Shown here in pieces: positions 24,847-37,418 of a stretch of DNA of 64,000 bases (its first letter is position 1; every line of letters begins with the position of its first letter). The translations under genes and the position numbers were made by a program. Below the pieces are notes generated by a model. That model searched no databases. It was not told the origin of the DNA and saw nothing but the letters and a program-made list of their open reading frames with translations. The DNA is taken from contig CM076268.1 of assembly GCA_038380795.1 (NCBI GenBank), positions 30,017,501-30,081,500 on the forward strand, written 5' to 3'. This DNA comes from Pyrocephalus nanus (Eukaryota > Chordata > Aves > Passeriformes > Tyrannidae).

Positions 24847-27800
24847 CTAATAAACGCAGTTTTAGTACATTTGAACAGCACATTTGCAAGACAGAACATG
24901 CTGATCAGGACTAGGAGAAGAAAACAGAGGTTATCATGGACAGTGTTTTCCCCGTCTCTATTATGTACATAATGACTCGCAGTTTCACTGTTAAAGTGTA
25001 TAGTGGGAGGAGGCCTTTTTGCTCCTTGGCATGCTGCAACTTGATAACTATACCAGCTATGGAATATCTCAGCAGCTCTTAAATCTTAAAAAATGGTATT
25101 TGGAATGTATCTGACCTGTGGAATTTCTAAATCTTATTTAGTTCTTAAAAATTTCGTGTGCAAAATAACCTTGTCATAGCTCACTGATTTTTTTTTTTTC
25201 TTCTCCTCAAAAATTACTCTTTTAAACAAATTTTATGAGTTCACAAAGTGTGGGAAGTAAATTCCCTAATAAAAAAAAAGAAGACAGTCACACAAAAAGA
25301 TTCAGTGGAGCACCTCCACACAGGAGATTACAAATGTAAATGGCTTTCCTGTTCACTATTTATCTGCTATTAAGTAACAAAACCGCAGTGTGAAGTACAA
25401 TCATTCTGCCATGTTTTAAGAGGGAGTTGTTAGACCTCAGCTCAGGGAAAGGGGGAACAGCCTGACTCTGATCTCAGCTTGGTGCCAGGAGGTACCACAG
25501 CTGCATAGAGGAGTCTACTCTGCCCTGGCACCCTCTGACAGCCCCAGTGCTTTCCCTTCTAAGCCCCAAGGAGTTCTTCAGCCCTGGGGCTGAGCAGCTC
25601 TATGTGCACAGGCCCGAAGGAGGGCTTTGTACTTCTGTGTGTGATGGACTCAGAGCAGAGGACCTTCTCCCATGATGTTCGTCTGAACCAACTTTTCCTG
25701 AACAGAGAAATTTAAAAATTTCCTCTATGTTACTTAATGACAGCCTGAACGATTAAAAAAATTAAAAAATCATAAATAGTGGCTATTGAGAACCGCATTT
25801 CTGTTTCTCTGTTTGAATCCGGCCCAAGACATCCCAAACAAGAAGTGTTTCTCAGAAATTATGTGTTAAATAAGAGTGGGCATAGGTGGGTGGAGGAGAA
25901 AAAGAACTATATAACAAAAAGCATTCAGGGCAGGATGACAGTATTCATCTGCATGTTAAGTCTCCTGCAGTCCTCTGGCACTAATCAAATATAGATACAA
26001 AAATTTATAATCCAATCCTATCCCGAAAAAGCAACAAGAAGCAGAAGATTTCCAGAGGACACGAAGGCTTTGGAACAAGAGTTATTTTTAATAAACAGCT
26101 TTAAGTGGCTTATTTGTGATGGAATTCTGACACAGAGAGTCACCTTGACCAGGCAGTGGACATCATCCTCTTTGGAATATTAGAGCAACTGTGCTGTGCT
26201 CCTCTCATTTAAAAAGATCACTGGAATCTAATGCTTGAGCATTTGCAGAGAATTATATGACCCACACCATCACTGCACTTCATTTGTAAATGTCTGGGCA
26301 TTTATGTGGACTTGGGATGGGGCCAAAGACTTGCTTCATCCACGTCACCAGGCGTCAGCCCAATATCAATTGTCTGGGTTTCTCTCCTGCTGCAAACTGT
26401 GTGCCAGAACACTGATGCAGCCCTTCTCCTGCAGGTGGGTGACAATTGCTTCCTAGCCCTTTCCCACTGAGTCACAGAACAAAATCTCTTACTTCAGGAA
26501 GCAGTTTTTTATTTTGTTCCTGCTTTCTTTCCAGAAATAGATCTTTTTCTTCCACACTTCTCTCTCTGTGGAGTATTTCTGAAGAACACCTTGCAGAAAG
26601 ACTACAGTTGAAATTCTCTTTCTGTTTTCGTGACAGCACATGAAGTGTCTCACCAGGAACTGGACTCTGTCAGTAATTAAACTACTGACTTCAGATTAGA
26701 AGATAGTATTGAAAAAAATATCGACAAGATATTAAAGCAGTTCTTGCTGTCATTCTAACAGATCCTGGTTTCTTACCCATTCAGGCTTTGTGAGAGACCC
26801 ACAGTTAGAAATGACATTATTTTCTGATACCAGTTTATTCAAAGATCACGTCTATATAAAGACTTGTTATTTAGTAGATAAGATTACCAGCCTTTACCAA
26901 TAAAGCAAAGTAGTGCAGAGAGCACACATAAGAAAAGCACTCACTCATTCTTCTCAATCCAGATGGGATATCCAAAAGTAAAGAGCACACAGAAGTGGGT
27001 GACAAGTTATCTTCCCACTGATGGGAATGCAGAGGGAGAAGTGCAGCACGTTAGCACACCCTCAGCACATTACAGTGTGCATCTACACTTACTGCTGCAT
27101 TTAATCAGAGCATTGTACCATCAGCCTGAGGTCTCCAAAGCCTACAAACACTAAGGAACTCTGCCATCTGCCTTTAGAATCTGCCATCTTGCAGAAGGCA
27201 AAGGCTCTTACATTTTTTAAGTATTCCAGTAATTAGTGAACATTAGGAAAGATCTTACTGTGTCACGAACTAATAACAAGATAATAACAATCATATGCTG
27301 CATAACCGCTGAGACTGATTATGTTACCATCTAATAAAAGAATTCTTGGTTGTATAATCAGAAGAATAGTTTAAAATGAACTAATTTAAACCTGGATGAT
27401 TTATTGCATCCCACCATAGCCAACATTTTTATTGTGCTACAATAAAAAAAAAACGTAGCTATAGCAAGTAGAAGCAATTCTGCTAAAATACTTTGCTTCG
27501 AGAAGCTACAATCTCCTCCTGCATTATGCCCAGGAAAAGACCATCTAGCAAAGAGAGGAATGTAGAAGAAACTCTGCAATTCCCTGTTTCAGCCTGGTTC
27601 CCTGCTGGCCCTGAGGTCTATTCTGTGGCAACTCTCCCATTGCTGGGGTGTGAGGTGCACGCAGCTACAGGGCTACAAGCCATCCTTTGAATCAGCTTTA
27701 CTTTTAAGCTTCCAGAAAAATTAAATATAAGCAACTGAGAAAGCTATCAAAACTTTCATTGTCAGAAAGCCACTTAAAACTGGAGTTCTGCAGCTAAGTA

Positions 27801-28545
27801 TGTATGAGTTGAGCAAGATAGAAAGGAAGGGGAGACCCTCACAGTATTTCAAGAAGAAAGAATTGCCACCTGGAGAAGTGCTTTACTACATGTTTGGAAA
27901 TCTTTTGATTCTAAAAAGAATGGACGAACTTCAAAGTTGGGGTGAACAAAGCCACGAAGCAAAAAACATAAGAAGGGGATTAAATATTACCAAAAAATTA
28001 TTTTTCTGCCAATTAACAAAATAAAAAAAAAAAACGTAGAGAGTGTTGGGAACAAGGAGCAGGACAGAACACAAAGAGTTCCTATATCTCTTTGCTAACT
28101 TCAATACCACAGGAAGAGTGGGCACCAGTGGCAACACCTTACTGGAAACAGATGGAGGACAGCTGAGCTGTTTGGCACTGTTTGCATAGGTGGTATGTCA
28201 GGACAGGAAAGGGGCCTGTTCCCCAGTGATACAGAACAGCAGTCCCAGAAGCTGCTCTAACCTCTTCCAGGGCTCAGGGCCAGTCAGGCAGAGGATTATG
28301 CAGCCCTGCTTGGCTCCTCTGCCTGCCTTGACTCCACCTCATCCTATTCACAACACAAATATAAATTTCCACTAGCTTCCATTTCTCTCAATTCATTAAT
28401 AAATAAAAACGGCATAAAGAAGTATTAAAAAAAACCCCTAACCCTGTCACAAACAACTTTACAAGTCTTACAAAAAATTATGTCAAGCAATATGTCAAGC
28501 AAAAGGGACTCCTCACATCGTTAATTATTGCAGGACATACTGTAC
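24847..28545 (-). other. ANK3: ANK3 intron
   Basis: AT-rich intron with a CTTTTTT run at about 25190. No exon, repeat family or RNA gene was recognised. Confidence 0.75.
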
Positions 28546-28924
28546 CTTCTGTTCAGACATTACTGCTCCCTCCTCCTCTTGGATGCTTGTTCTTGGCTTG
28601 CCATCCTCAGAAGTGCTCCAGCCCATCTTCTTCACACTGACAGGCACAGATGTTTTGCTGCCTTCTGTTGTTGGCTTGCTAGTCTCTTCCAAAGATTTCT
28701 GATATGCCGTTGATGATAACGTTTGTTCATCAGTACCAGTTGAGATCTGGGGCTTTGTTTTCAGGGCTTCTTTGTCACTGTGTTTTCCCACATCATTTAA
28801 AGATTCCTGGATGTAGGATTTAGTTTTTGCCTCTGACGTGGACTCGGATAGACTTCCATTTGTTTCTGGCTTCCCTGCTTCTCCTTTGACGTATGAGGTA
28901 ACAGAATCTCGACATTGGTCCGAA
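28546..28924 (-). CDS. ANK3: ANK3 C-terminal regulatory exon
   Basis: This 379-bp exon starts with one base completing a serine codon from the previous exon and ends in phase 0 (AAG, donor GTACAG). It reads SDQCRDSVTSYVKGEAGKPE early on and AYQKSLEETSKPTTEGSKTS in the middle, ending KPRTSIQEEEGAVMSEQK. The D-Q-C-R-D-S-x-T-S-Y-x-K-G-E-A-G-K block is shared with mammalian ankyrin-G, while the middle is divergent. It is rich in S, T, E and K and looks disordered. It lies in the C-terminal regulatory domain after the death domain. Confidence 0.92.
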
Positions 28925-30878
28925 CTACAAGAAAAAGGAAAGGGAATAGACAGCTGGTCAGTGCTTAAATGACAGGCAGAAGGGAAAAGCACCAAGCCTC
29001 TTACTGAGCCTTCAGTCTTAACAAATACACTTCACACAGAGAAAAGTAAAATTTTAGATTCCACTTGCAAACATCAATCTATTTAATAACCTTGTCCTCT
29101 GCATCATGGCATCGTTTCAGAAGCAATGAAAATATGGTGGATCCTGGAAACGAGGCCAAATATTTTATGTTAATCTCATTCCACTTGGTGGGGAGGGGGG
29201 AAAGAAAAAGAGAAAATACAATATGCAAAACCTACCAGTTCCCTTATATAATCATGAGCGAAAGCCTCGAGGCACTAATTCTTAAACGAGCTCTTTAACC
29301 AAAGAGGTAATGAAAGTATCTGTTACTATGCAACTACCAGTAATGACCAAAGAGGTTATGTTTTTTTTCCCCCAAAGTACAATATCTGTACTCCAGATAA
29401 GTTATGCCTTCTTAAAAATATTGGTATCTGAAAACAAATCCTTAGACAGTACAGATTCTCAGTAATAGACCAAGGCAAAGAAGGTTACTACAGATTTGCT
29501 TTGGAGAGGTTTAACCTTTAACTTCTGATGTACATTGTTCTTTTCCTGGGTATTTTTGCTCACTTTCTGTTAAACACTATGACTGCACATATGAAAATAT
29601 GCCAGCTATTTGCAGGCAAAACTCTTTTAAAGGACGGCAAAGTGAATTCATCTAGCTAGAAACTGACATGTTATCTTCTTAAGGAAGCCCTCTGCCTTCC
29701 CAAGGTGATCTGTTTTACTAATTGAATACATTATAAAATGCAGAATAACAACACTTGCTTAACAACAGGAATCTCATCAGTGTTAGTTCAAGTGCTTTAC
29801 AGTCCTGAAAGACAATCAGTTTGCTGAAATCAATGGCCAAATTCCCACTGGATAATTAATGCTCCCTGGAACCTTAAAACATCCTGAGTCAAAGATGCAA
29901 AGGATGTAAAGTGCTGACAGACAAATGATCACTGTGCAGATAATGATTCTGCACTGATTTACAGCTCCTGCAGACCTGGCTCCTTCAATTACTGATCACA
30001 GGAGCCACGTTCAAAGCAAAGGCAGGCAGGGCCCCCTCACCCGTTCAGCAGAGCTGAACATGGCAACACTTACTGCAAATGTTGAAAAGCTTAAGTAGGT
30101 CCAAGGGGAGGCTGGAAAAGCTCACGCAAGAGAAATGCACTGAAGATAAATATATAGAAAGCAGCACCCATCTCAGCAGGTCATTATGCTGAAGATAAGT
30201 GGAGCTTGGGAGAGTGCAGGAGGAAAACACCGTATCCATCTACTCTCCTTCCCTGAGCATCCCCTGCAGTCACTGATGGGAGACAACATACAGGACTAGA
30301 TGGATTCAGTATCACCATTCTTACCTTCTTATGCCTGGTAACTCATCTCTTTTCAAAAAGTCTAGTAAATGGGCATGATGTAATATGCTTGAAATAAGTG
30401 TTAAAAAAAGTGACAATTCAAAAATTGGCTTATGGAAAAAGTAGCAACTGTCTGAGGGAAGGCAGAAGGATGCAATAGAAAGGATGACTGCTAAAAAGGT
30501 ACTTGAGAAATAAGAGTAATGTAGTATATCCTGATTTCAGATAACGTTCTTGATTTCAGCTACATCCACGGATCACTTAGATTAATTAAAAATAGAAATA
30601 CACAAGATAAAGAACATGAAAACTAATATGCTAAAGATAATATGAAATATTTCTCAAATGCCTATGTCAAGAATGAAACCTGATAAACATATATTTTTAA
30701 AGGCAAATATGTGTGAGGCCAAATCATATCAACTATTACTTTTTCCTTTAAATGCACATAAAAGTATATATGCATATTCTCACGGAACAGTAGAGCAGCA
30801 GGCTCTGCACTGCTCCTGGAGGTACAGGCAGCGTGGGAAAGCTGGCTTACACACACACTCCAACACAAAGGTGCTCAC
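28925..30878 (-). other. ANK3: ANK3 intron
   Basis: The intron runs from donor GTGAGC to acceptor TTTTTCTTGTAG. It is AT-rich, and no other feature was recognised. Confidence 0.8.
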
Positions 30879-31551
30879 CTATCATCCAAGCGATCTAGCA
30901 GGCCACCACCTATCCTGCGTCCCGACGTTGGTGGCTCAGAGACACTTGACGAGTCAGGCTGCCAACCTGTAATTGAAGACATTTCGTGTTCTGCTTGTTG
31001 AACACCTTTAAGAACTGACCATACTCTCTCTTCCGTCATCTCCTCAGACTCAGCTCCTTCTTCCAGATGAATGTCCTCAAACAGAGACTTAAACTTTTCT
31101 GCCGTCATCTCCTCATCAGTACCAGACTTTTCTCTCTCAGGCTGTTCAGTCCTTACTCCTCTTTTACTAGTCTCTTCACTCTGCCTTTGTTTAGCATCTT
31201 TTGATATCCCGCCATAACTACCAAGATACCGCGGAAAATCCTTAAGGTCCACTTCCTCCAACTGGCTCTCGCCTATGGAAATATCTTTAGGTGTTCCTTC
31301 TCTAGGCACTGAGAAATCGACTTTGCTGTCATCCAGTGAGGTGTCTTCTTCAGTCACCACTGGCGGTGCTGCTGCTGTACCATCTACTTGTCCCTGGGAG
31401 GTCACTAACACGTCACTCAGTCTACTGGGAGTTCTAAGGGGTGACTCTAGGCTAGAGGTGTCGCTAAAGAAATCGTCCTGATGGAAAGGGGTGGGCGGCA
31501 CGAAGCGCAACCCAGTGGGAGTTTCCAGTTCCACTTGAATGGAGGGATAAC
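30879..31551 (-). CDS. ANK3: ANK3 C-terminal regulatory exon, 673 bp
   Basis: The exon enters in phase 1 (GT completes a glycine) and leaves with two bases (AG), for 223 full codons. It begins YPSIQVELETPTGLRFVPPT, continues FFSDTSSLESPLRTPSRLSD, contains a segment with two M-T-[AE]-E repeats (EEMTAEKFKSLFEDIHLEEG and SEEMTEERVWSVLKGVQQAE) and ends RIGGGLLDRLDD. The first part and the G-G-L-L-D-R-L-D-D end match ankyrin-G. An internal acceptor-like site at 30967-30968 would give an 88-bp short form starting W-Q-P. Part of this region is removed in some mammalian isoforms. Confidence 0.92.
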
Positions 31552-32302
31552 CTAAGGAAGACAGCACATTTGGACTGACTGGGATGAAGCATGGAGCAAC
31601 AAATAAGCAAATGCCAAATGATTCATGGGTTATATAAGGTATGAAACACATGAGGAGGTGCAGGTGTATAAGAACCAGTGCAGTTCTGATAGATTTCGTT
31701 ACTTTGTCCCAAAGAGATGGAACAAAGAATGAGTACTGCCATGAAGAGTACAGTGAAGCCAGTACTTTTGACTATTTTGTTAATAGTCTTTAAATATTTC
31801 AGCAATTGTTTTTGCAGCCATTTTAACATTTTCAAGCTATAGCAGACTGTCTCATGAGCATGCAATAAATCAAATGTGGACAAGGGTGGTTGTCCCTTTA
31901 TACACAAGACAATCTCTTGCAGCCATATTGTGCAAATCTTTATTTCCCAGTTTTTTGTTTGTTTGTTTTTTAATTTGGAAGTTTAATAAACAGATTTTAA
32001 AGACAGCAGTAAATCATAACATAGGACAGCCACATTTTTGTCATTAGGTATTATTTCTAAAACAGGTCCACATTTTTAATATGCTTTTATATAAAAATAC
32101 ACAATACCAGAAATACAATGTTGCTAATATATACCTCCAATTTAACCACACAGTGCAAGAATGGAATAGGTTAAAGAATGAAGAACAGAAATGGATCCTA
32201 ACATGGATACTAAAAATAGTAGATCTAACTACACAGTAGGATAAAAACTAAAAAAAGGAAGTTAACAGAGGGATAAGAGAAGAAAAACACAACAAGGGAG
32301 AG

Positions 32303-32421
32303 CTATATGAATATTTCAGGTACAGTAAAGTTATACGGGTGAGAGGACTGTGGTGAGTAAGGAGATCTTGGTGATCTTGAAGATTGAGGTGATCTTGGTG
32401 ACATTGGTACAATCAGATACA
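32303..32421 (-). CDS. Candidate alternative ANK3 exon with Ser-Pro-Arg repeat (unconfirmed)
   Basis: On the minus strand a T-rich tract of about 45 bases, with an AG-free stretch, ends in TTTGATCAG at 32422-32423. The sequence after it is open for 38 codons to TAG at 32303-32305 when read in phase 1, the phase left by the preceding death-domain exon. The peptide contains SPRSPQSSRSPRSPYSPQ, then ends NFTVPEIFI. Joined to 34808-34951 it would give an ankyrin-G ending right after the death domain. A weak donor (GTATAA at 32331-32336) would also be phase-compatible with the exon at 28924. I do not recall this peptide from known ankyrins. It may be chance, helped by the local GATCTTGGT repeat. 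Confidence 0.35.
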
Positions 32422-33689
32422 CTGATCAAATAAAGAGAAAAAAAAATTGATGAAAACATGAAAAAAAACATACAAAAGGATTAAACTGAATATACACACA
32501 AAAATGACAACAAAACCTTAAGTTCTTATCCTGGCAAATGAGGTTGGGTAACCTACAAAAGGAAAAAACACATGCTGTGGGGTTAACTTGACATTGTGCT
32601 GCCTGCAAAGGGAGGTGCATTAATAGGGTGCATTTGGGGTTTTGTTTCCTGAATCAGCTGAGAGAAAGGCAAAGGTGGTCTGGTCTTGGTGAGGAAAGGA
32701 AGCTTGAGGAAGGCTCAGAGAAGAGGAGAGACAGAAAGCAACTGCAGAGAAGCGATTTTGTTCCTAAAAACATTGATGCTACTATTAAAAGGCGCAAGCA
32801 ACATTTCAAGAGCAACTTTCTTAAAATGTCATCAGAAAATTATTTCTGTAGTGCAATGATTCAATGACCAGCAATGCTGCTCAATAATGGAGGCACACTG
32901 AGCTCATATGCTCTAAAGAAAAAAAAATCCTACTAAAATACAGAGAAAACCCAATACATACTCGAACAAATTACAAAAAGCAAAGGAAATATTACTTACA
33001 AAAGAAAATCTTATTTAAGGAGCTACTTATAATACATGTGAGAAAAATCAAAGTAACAATCCAGTGCCTGTTATCTGACATTTAAAATAAGAAAAAACCC
33101 AACATTTAGCATCTTCAACAAACTGATAAATAACAAGCATTCCTATGGAAATTTTGTTTTACAAGCAGAAATTCATTTATCCTTTTAATCTGACTCCAAA
33201 TTAACCTGCACAGTTCTAAGCTGGTACAGCTTCCTTGCAAAAATTATACAATTTTAGGCATTAGTAGATTGAAAATGATATTCACTCATGCACTAATAAA
33301 ACATTTTCTTATTTTTCTACTGCCATTGTAGAAATGGTCCAAGTGAAATTCATAAAGCAATTGATGTTCACATGTCTTGAAGAGGCTTGGTAGAAAATTG
33401 CACATTACTTTACCCTATGCAATTACTAAGCACGTTATTTTCCCTTGTTCTTCATTCCTTTTTCTTCTTTCCTTGAAGAATTCTTACTGCTATTTATCTA
33501 GACAGGAAGCCAATGACTACACCTATTTCCAGGTAACTTGTCAAGCATGCAATACCAAGTACATTAAGAACATACACGGGGAAGCCTAAAAGGACAACTG
33601 TTGCAGGAAAAGAACCTTGGTCTTGTCAACTGACACTGAGGCTGGTGGGAACAACTTTACTCTGGCACACACTTGTGGGACCCTGAGCT

Positions 33690-34648
33690 TACTCTTTTGA
33701 GATATTAGTGGGCCACCTACATGTCTCCATAAACAACCTGGATGCAGGACTTGAAGGTGTACTAAGTAAATTTGCCAATGATACTCAATTGGGAAGAGCT
33801 GTTGACTCCCTCAAAGGCAGGGGAGCCCTGCAGAGGGACCTCAGCAAATTAGAGGGCTGGGCAACCACCAACCATGTGAAGTTCAACAAAGGAAATGCCG
33901 GATTCTGCACCTGGGATGGGGCAACCTTGGATGTACAGACAGACTGGGGACCTAAATGGTGGAAAGCAGTACTGTGGAAAGGGACCTGGGGGTCCTGGTC
34001 ACCAGCAAACTGAATATGAGTCAGCAGTGCCCTGGCAGCCAGGAGAGCCAACCATGTCCTGGAGGGCATCAGGAAAAGCACTGCCAGCTGGTCGATGGAG
34101 GGGACTGTCCTGACCTGCTCTGCACTGGGGTGGCCTCACCTGGAATATTGTGGCAGTTTTGGGCACCACCATACTAAAGACATTAAGCTACTAGAGATCA
34201 TCCAAAAGAAGGCCACGAGGACGGTGAAGAGTCTAGAGGGGAAGCCGTGCCAGGAGTGACTCAGGTCCCTTGGTTTGTTCAGCCAGGAGAAGAGAAGACT
34301 GAGGGGAGACCTCACTGCAGTCTACAACTTTCTGAGGAGAGGAAGACGAGGGGCAAACACTGATCTCTTCTCTTTGGTGACAAGTGACAAGACTCAAGAA
34401 AATAGTATGAAGCTGTGACAAGGGACATTTAGGCTGAATATTTGGAGAAGGTTTTTCACCCAGAGTGTGGCCAGGCACTGGAACAGGGAAGTGGTCACAG
34501 CACCAAACCTGCCAGAGTTCAGGAAACATTCGGACAATACTCTCAGGCACATGATGGGATTCTTAGGGCTGTCCTGTGCAGGGCCAAAAGCTGGACTCAA
34601 TGATCCTCGTGGGTCCCTTCCAGCTCAGGATATTCTATGATTCTATGA
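33690..34648 (+). mobile_element. CR1 LINE fragment (end of ORF2 plus 3'UTR), degraded
   Basis: The plus strand encodes broken pieces of the CR1 ORF2 reverse-transcriptase C-terminal region (for example an FANDTQLGRAVDSL-like and an LEGWATTNHVKFNKG-like stretch, and STVERDLGVLVTSKLNMSQQ in another frame). The CR1 3' region follows and ends in CAATGATCCTCGTGGGTCCC, TTCCAGCTCAGGATATTCTA and TGATTCTATGA. Frame changes between the pieces show it is dead. It is antisense to ANK3, 5'-truncated, and ends about 160 bp from the death-domain exon at 34808. Confidence 0.95.
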
Positions 34649-34807
34649 TACCATACCGTAAGCATACTTTAGGAGAGGAAAATCCCTTTACACATTTAAA
34701 GCAACTGTTTCTGTAGAACTTACAATCTTTCTTCAAAGTCAAGTTTATACAACATTATTATATTATTGGACATCACTGAACTAAATACGACCATGGAATT
34801 CAATTAC

Positions 34808-34951
34808 CATCAATGGGATCATGAAAAACGTTATTTTCATCTGCAAAACTTCTGGTGCCTGAAATATTTCCATAATCAAATATTGGTCCTTCCAACAGGG
34901 TCACGATATCTATTCGATTAATTTTTGTCAATACAGAAGTTAAGGCATCAG
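34808..34951 (-). CDS. ANK3: ANK3 death-domain exon 3 and linker
   Basis: This 144-bp exon is entered and left in phase 1. It reads DALTSVLTKINRIDIVTLLE then GPIFDYGNISGTRSFADENN and VFHDPIDG. The first part is the last helices of the ankyrin death domain; the second is the conserved linker after it, nearly identical to mammalian ankyrin-G. Acceptor TTTTTTTTTCAG and donor GTAATT are clear. Its end phase allows joining to 31551, to the internal acceptor at 30966, or to the candidate exon at 32421. Confidence 0.96.
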
Positions 34952-35923
34952 CTGAAAAAAAAATAAAAGACATCAGAAAAAAGTTCAGCATTGTAGAACT
35001 GTGTAATCATTTTTCTCAGTTACATTCACATTGCATTTCTTAAAATTGCTGGCATGTCCCAAAGTTTTTGGTTCTAGCAAACCCCATCATTTGTCTAAGG
35101 AGTCATTCAGCTGCCTACTTATTCAAGATATAGATCTATTAACAGTCTGTCCAAGTATAATTATATTACAACACAAAAGACACAAAGAATAAGGTCAGAG
35201 AGTTCTTAAACAATGTATTTACTTACTATTGAAACAAAATACCCTTTTACTGGAGCATAAAGGGAGTGTAAAAATCCTTTTACCATTCTGTTTTGAGGAA
35301 CAACAGAATAGGCAGTCATGTAGGTAATAATGCATGTAAGGCTATTCATGCACTGCATCATGAAAAATCATTTACAATAATCTTTTCATGAGAACACAGT
35401 AATGCTGGAAATTACCTTTCCAGAGAAAGAGATCAAAGTAGACTGAAATAGTTCGTAGGAGTATGTGGATCACAGAATGATAACGAACACCACTGACAAA
35501 AATCAAGCCCTCTCTTTCAGTTTGAGCAATTCAAGCGACATTAACAGATAAAGCCAAAAGTATCAGCACAGAATCAGTGTCTCCATCACGCCTTATGGGA
35601 GGAGGTTGAGTCTTTTCCTACGACCTACAATACTGTGAGACTACCTAACTTTCCCAGGCACTCTATTTCCATAGTTCAAATTCTTTGCTATTGGAAATAT
35701 TTTCTTTACTGGAATTTAAGTTCATTACTTGTCCCATCAATTATGGATGTGGAGAACAGATTATTTCCTTCTGCATGCATCGCGAAAAAATATGACAGGT
35801 TTCTGACTTCTGGTAAAAATATAACCAAAAGCTTTGGTTTGTGAAGGACATTCATAATGTTTTCTTCAAGTTGATAACAGGGCCTATAACTTGCAAACAA
35901 CAAAATTAACTACTTCAACTTAC
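34952..35923 (-). other. ANK3: ANK3 intron
   Basis: Donor GTAAGT and acceptor TTTTTTTTTCAG flank an AT-rich intron with nothing else recognised. Confidence 0.85.
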
Positions 35924-36055
35924 TTGTAGCATTCTTCCCATCTCTGGTAACCCATTTTTTTAATAACATGAAGCTTTGAGCAATAAGAGAATTTGGGTTT
36001 TCTACTCGGATTTGATTTATTTCATCCACAGAAAAATTCAGTTCTCTTGCCAGTT
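35924..36055 (-). CDS. ANK3: ANK3 death-domain exon 2
   Basis: This 132-bp exon, phase 1 to phase 1, encodes the core of the death domain: [20 protein letters not shown], then [20 protein letters not shown] and KNA. It is almost identical to mammalian ankyrin-G. Death domains are six-helix bundles; in ankyrins this one sits between the spectrin-binding module and the C-terminal regulatory tail. Confidence 0.97.
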
Positions 36056-36704
36056 CTATAAAGACAAACAAAAGCAAGCAAGAAAAGTAAACAAACCCAA
36101 AAACACCACACAAAGCACAAATCCGTCAATCATCCTGTCAGGATTATAAATACTGTTTTTTCCTGATCACATAGATGTTAACAAAACTACCTGACACAAA
36201 CTTTATGGATAACAATGAACATGGCATTATATCCCTGGACTTTAATTTTCTAAGACAGACATAATTTTGAATTTGAATCATCTGTGTGAGCGATTATCAT
36301 ATTTATACTCCTTAGGCCACTTAAACATGGTGAAAAAAACCCTCCTTGGAGGCTGTCTCATCACTGCTAATTTATAAACTTGGGGGTTTTTTTGGTGACT
36401 GTTGATCCTCTGGGAGCTCGCTCTGCAGCTCAGCACTGGTGAGAGCTGCCTGCTGCAGCTTTAAACCCATGAAGGGCCAGCTCTGCCCACCAACATGCAG
36501 AGGTACCTACAGTCAGGAAACACCCCTGCCTCCCAGCACCGACTTATCAGGTACTTTTGCCCAGCAATGCCTTGCACATTTTGGGAAGCTGGCCTCACTG
36601 TGAATATGGGAGAGCCTGATGCAGTCTTGCTGCATCCTTGGTAAAAGACTACCTGAAAATGCAACAGCAAAGACTAATTTTAATATTAAAGCAGAAAAGC
36701 TTAC
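36056..36704 (-). other. ANK3: ANK3 intron
   Basis: Donor GTAAGC and acceptor TTGTCTTTATAG. The middle part (about 36380-36660) is more GC-rich and may be an old repeat, but no family was recognised. Confidence 0.8.
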
Positions 36705-36779
36705 CTGTCCAGCTAAGTCCTAGGTGATCAGCTACAATTGCCATCCTTATATCTGTCCGTTCACATGGACTCTGTGGAC
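36705..36779 (-). CDS. ANK3: ANK3 death-domain exon 1
   Basis: This 75-bp exon, phase 1 to phase 1, reads PQSPCERTDIRMAIVADHLG then LSW, starting the death domain. It is the exon that receives either the giant exon (giving R-T-G-P-Q-S-P) or the linker exon directly (giving G-M-S-P-Q-S-P, the smaller isoforms). Acceptor AAATCACAG, donor GTAAGC. Confidence 0.96.
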
Positions 36780-37418
36780 CTGTGATTTACAATTTTTCAA
36801 TTAAAAAGGTTTTGCACAGAAGACCACAATACCGGATAATAGTTTATTATAAATAATAGCTTTAGTTTGACTAAGTTGACGGTGCTTATATTGTTTACTA
36901 GAATGGTTGTGTGACCTAATAACCTACAAAACAAAATTTTTTCACAGCTTTTAGATTTTCACCTGTGTAAAGCCAAATGTAAAACTACATGATGTCGTGT
37001 AATGAAACCAAACATGCTGACAAATCTAGCTGTTAGACTGTAGACAAGTTGTTCAGTTACTGGTGAAAACCACCAAGGCCAGATTATCATCTATTTTCTC
37101 TTCTTTGACAGAATAAATTTGCTGTCACAAAAGACATCTTTCAATTTCTGAGTTACATCAATTTTTGAGTTACATGAATGTCTTTGGCATGCTTCACTAG
37201 CTTTCTACAGTACAGAATTTGTTTGAAGGAAGAAAAAAGAGAATAAGACAGCACATACAGATGACAATGACAGAATGAAAACTACAGTTAAGTCACTCCA
37301 CAGGCAATCACAACAGTTCATGCACTAGGATCAACAAGTTGAAAGTTTTACAAACTAGGCTTGATCTCCACGAGGTGAGCCATGAGAGCTCCAGAAACCT
37401 GACTGCCTTCATTCTCAC
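36780..37418 (-). other. ANK3: ANK3 intron after the giant exon
   Basis: The intron is only 639 bp, with donor GTGAGA. The giant-exon reading frame stays open about 70 bases past the donor, to 37348. Nothing else was recognised. Confidence 0.85.

Larger units (their letters stand above)
31552..34807 (-). other. ANK3: ANK3 intron with candidate extra exon and CR1 insertion
   Basis: The intron contains the candidate S-P-R exon (32303-32421), listed separately, and a roughly 960-bp CR1 fragment (33690-34648). The rest is AT-rich with no recognised feature. Confidence 0.75.

Noticed and set aside
35461..35500. CACAGAATGATAACG as an inverted CR1 terminus
   Set aside because: Only the short octamer-like part resembles CR1; the sequence that should follow (the TTGGAAGGGACC block) is absent.
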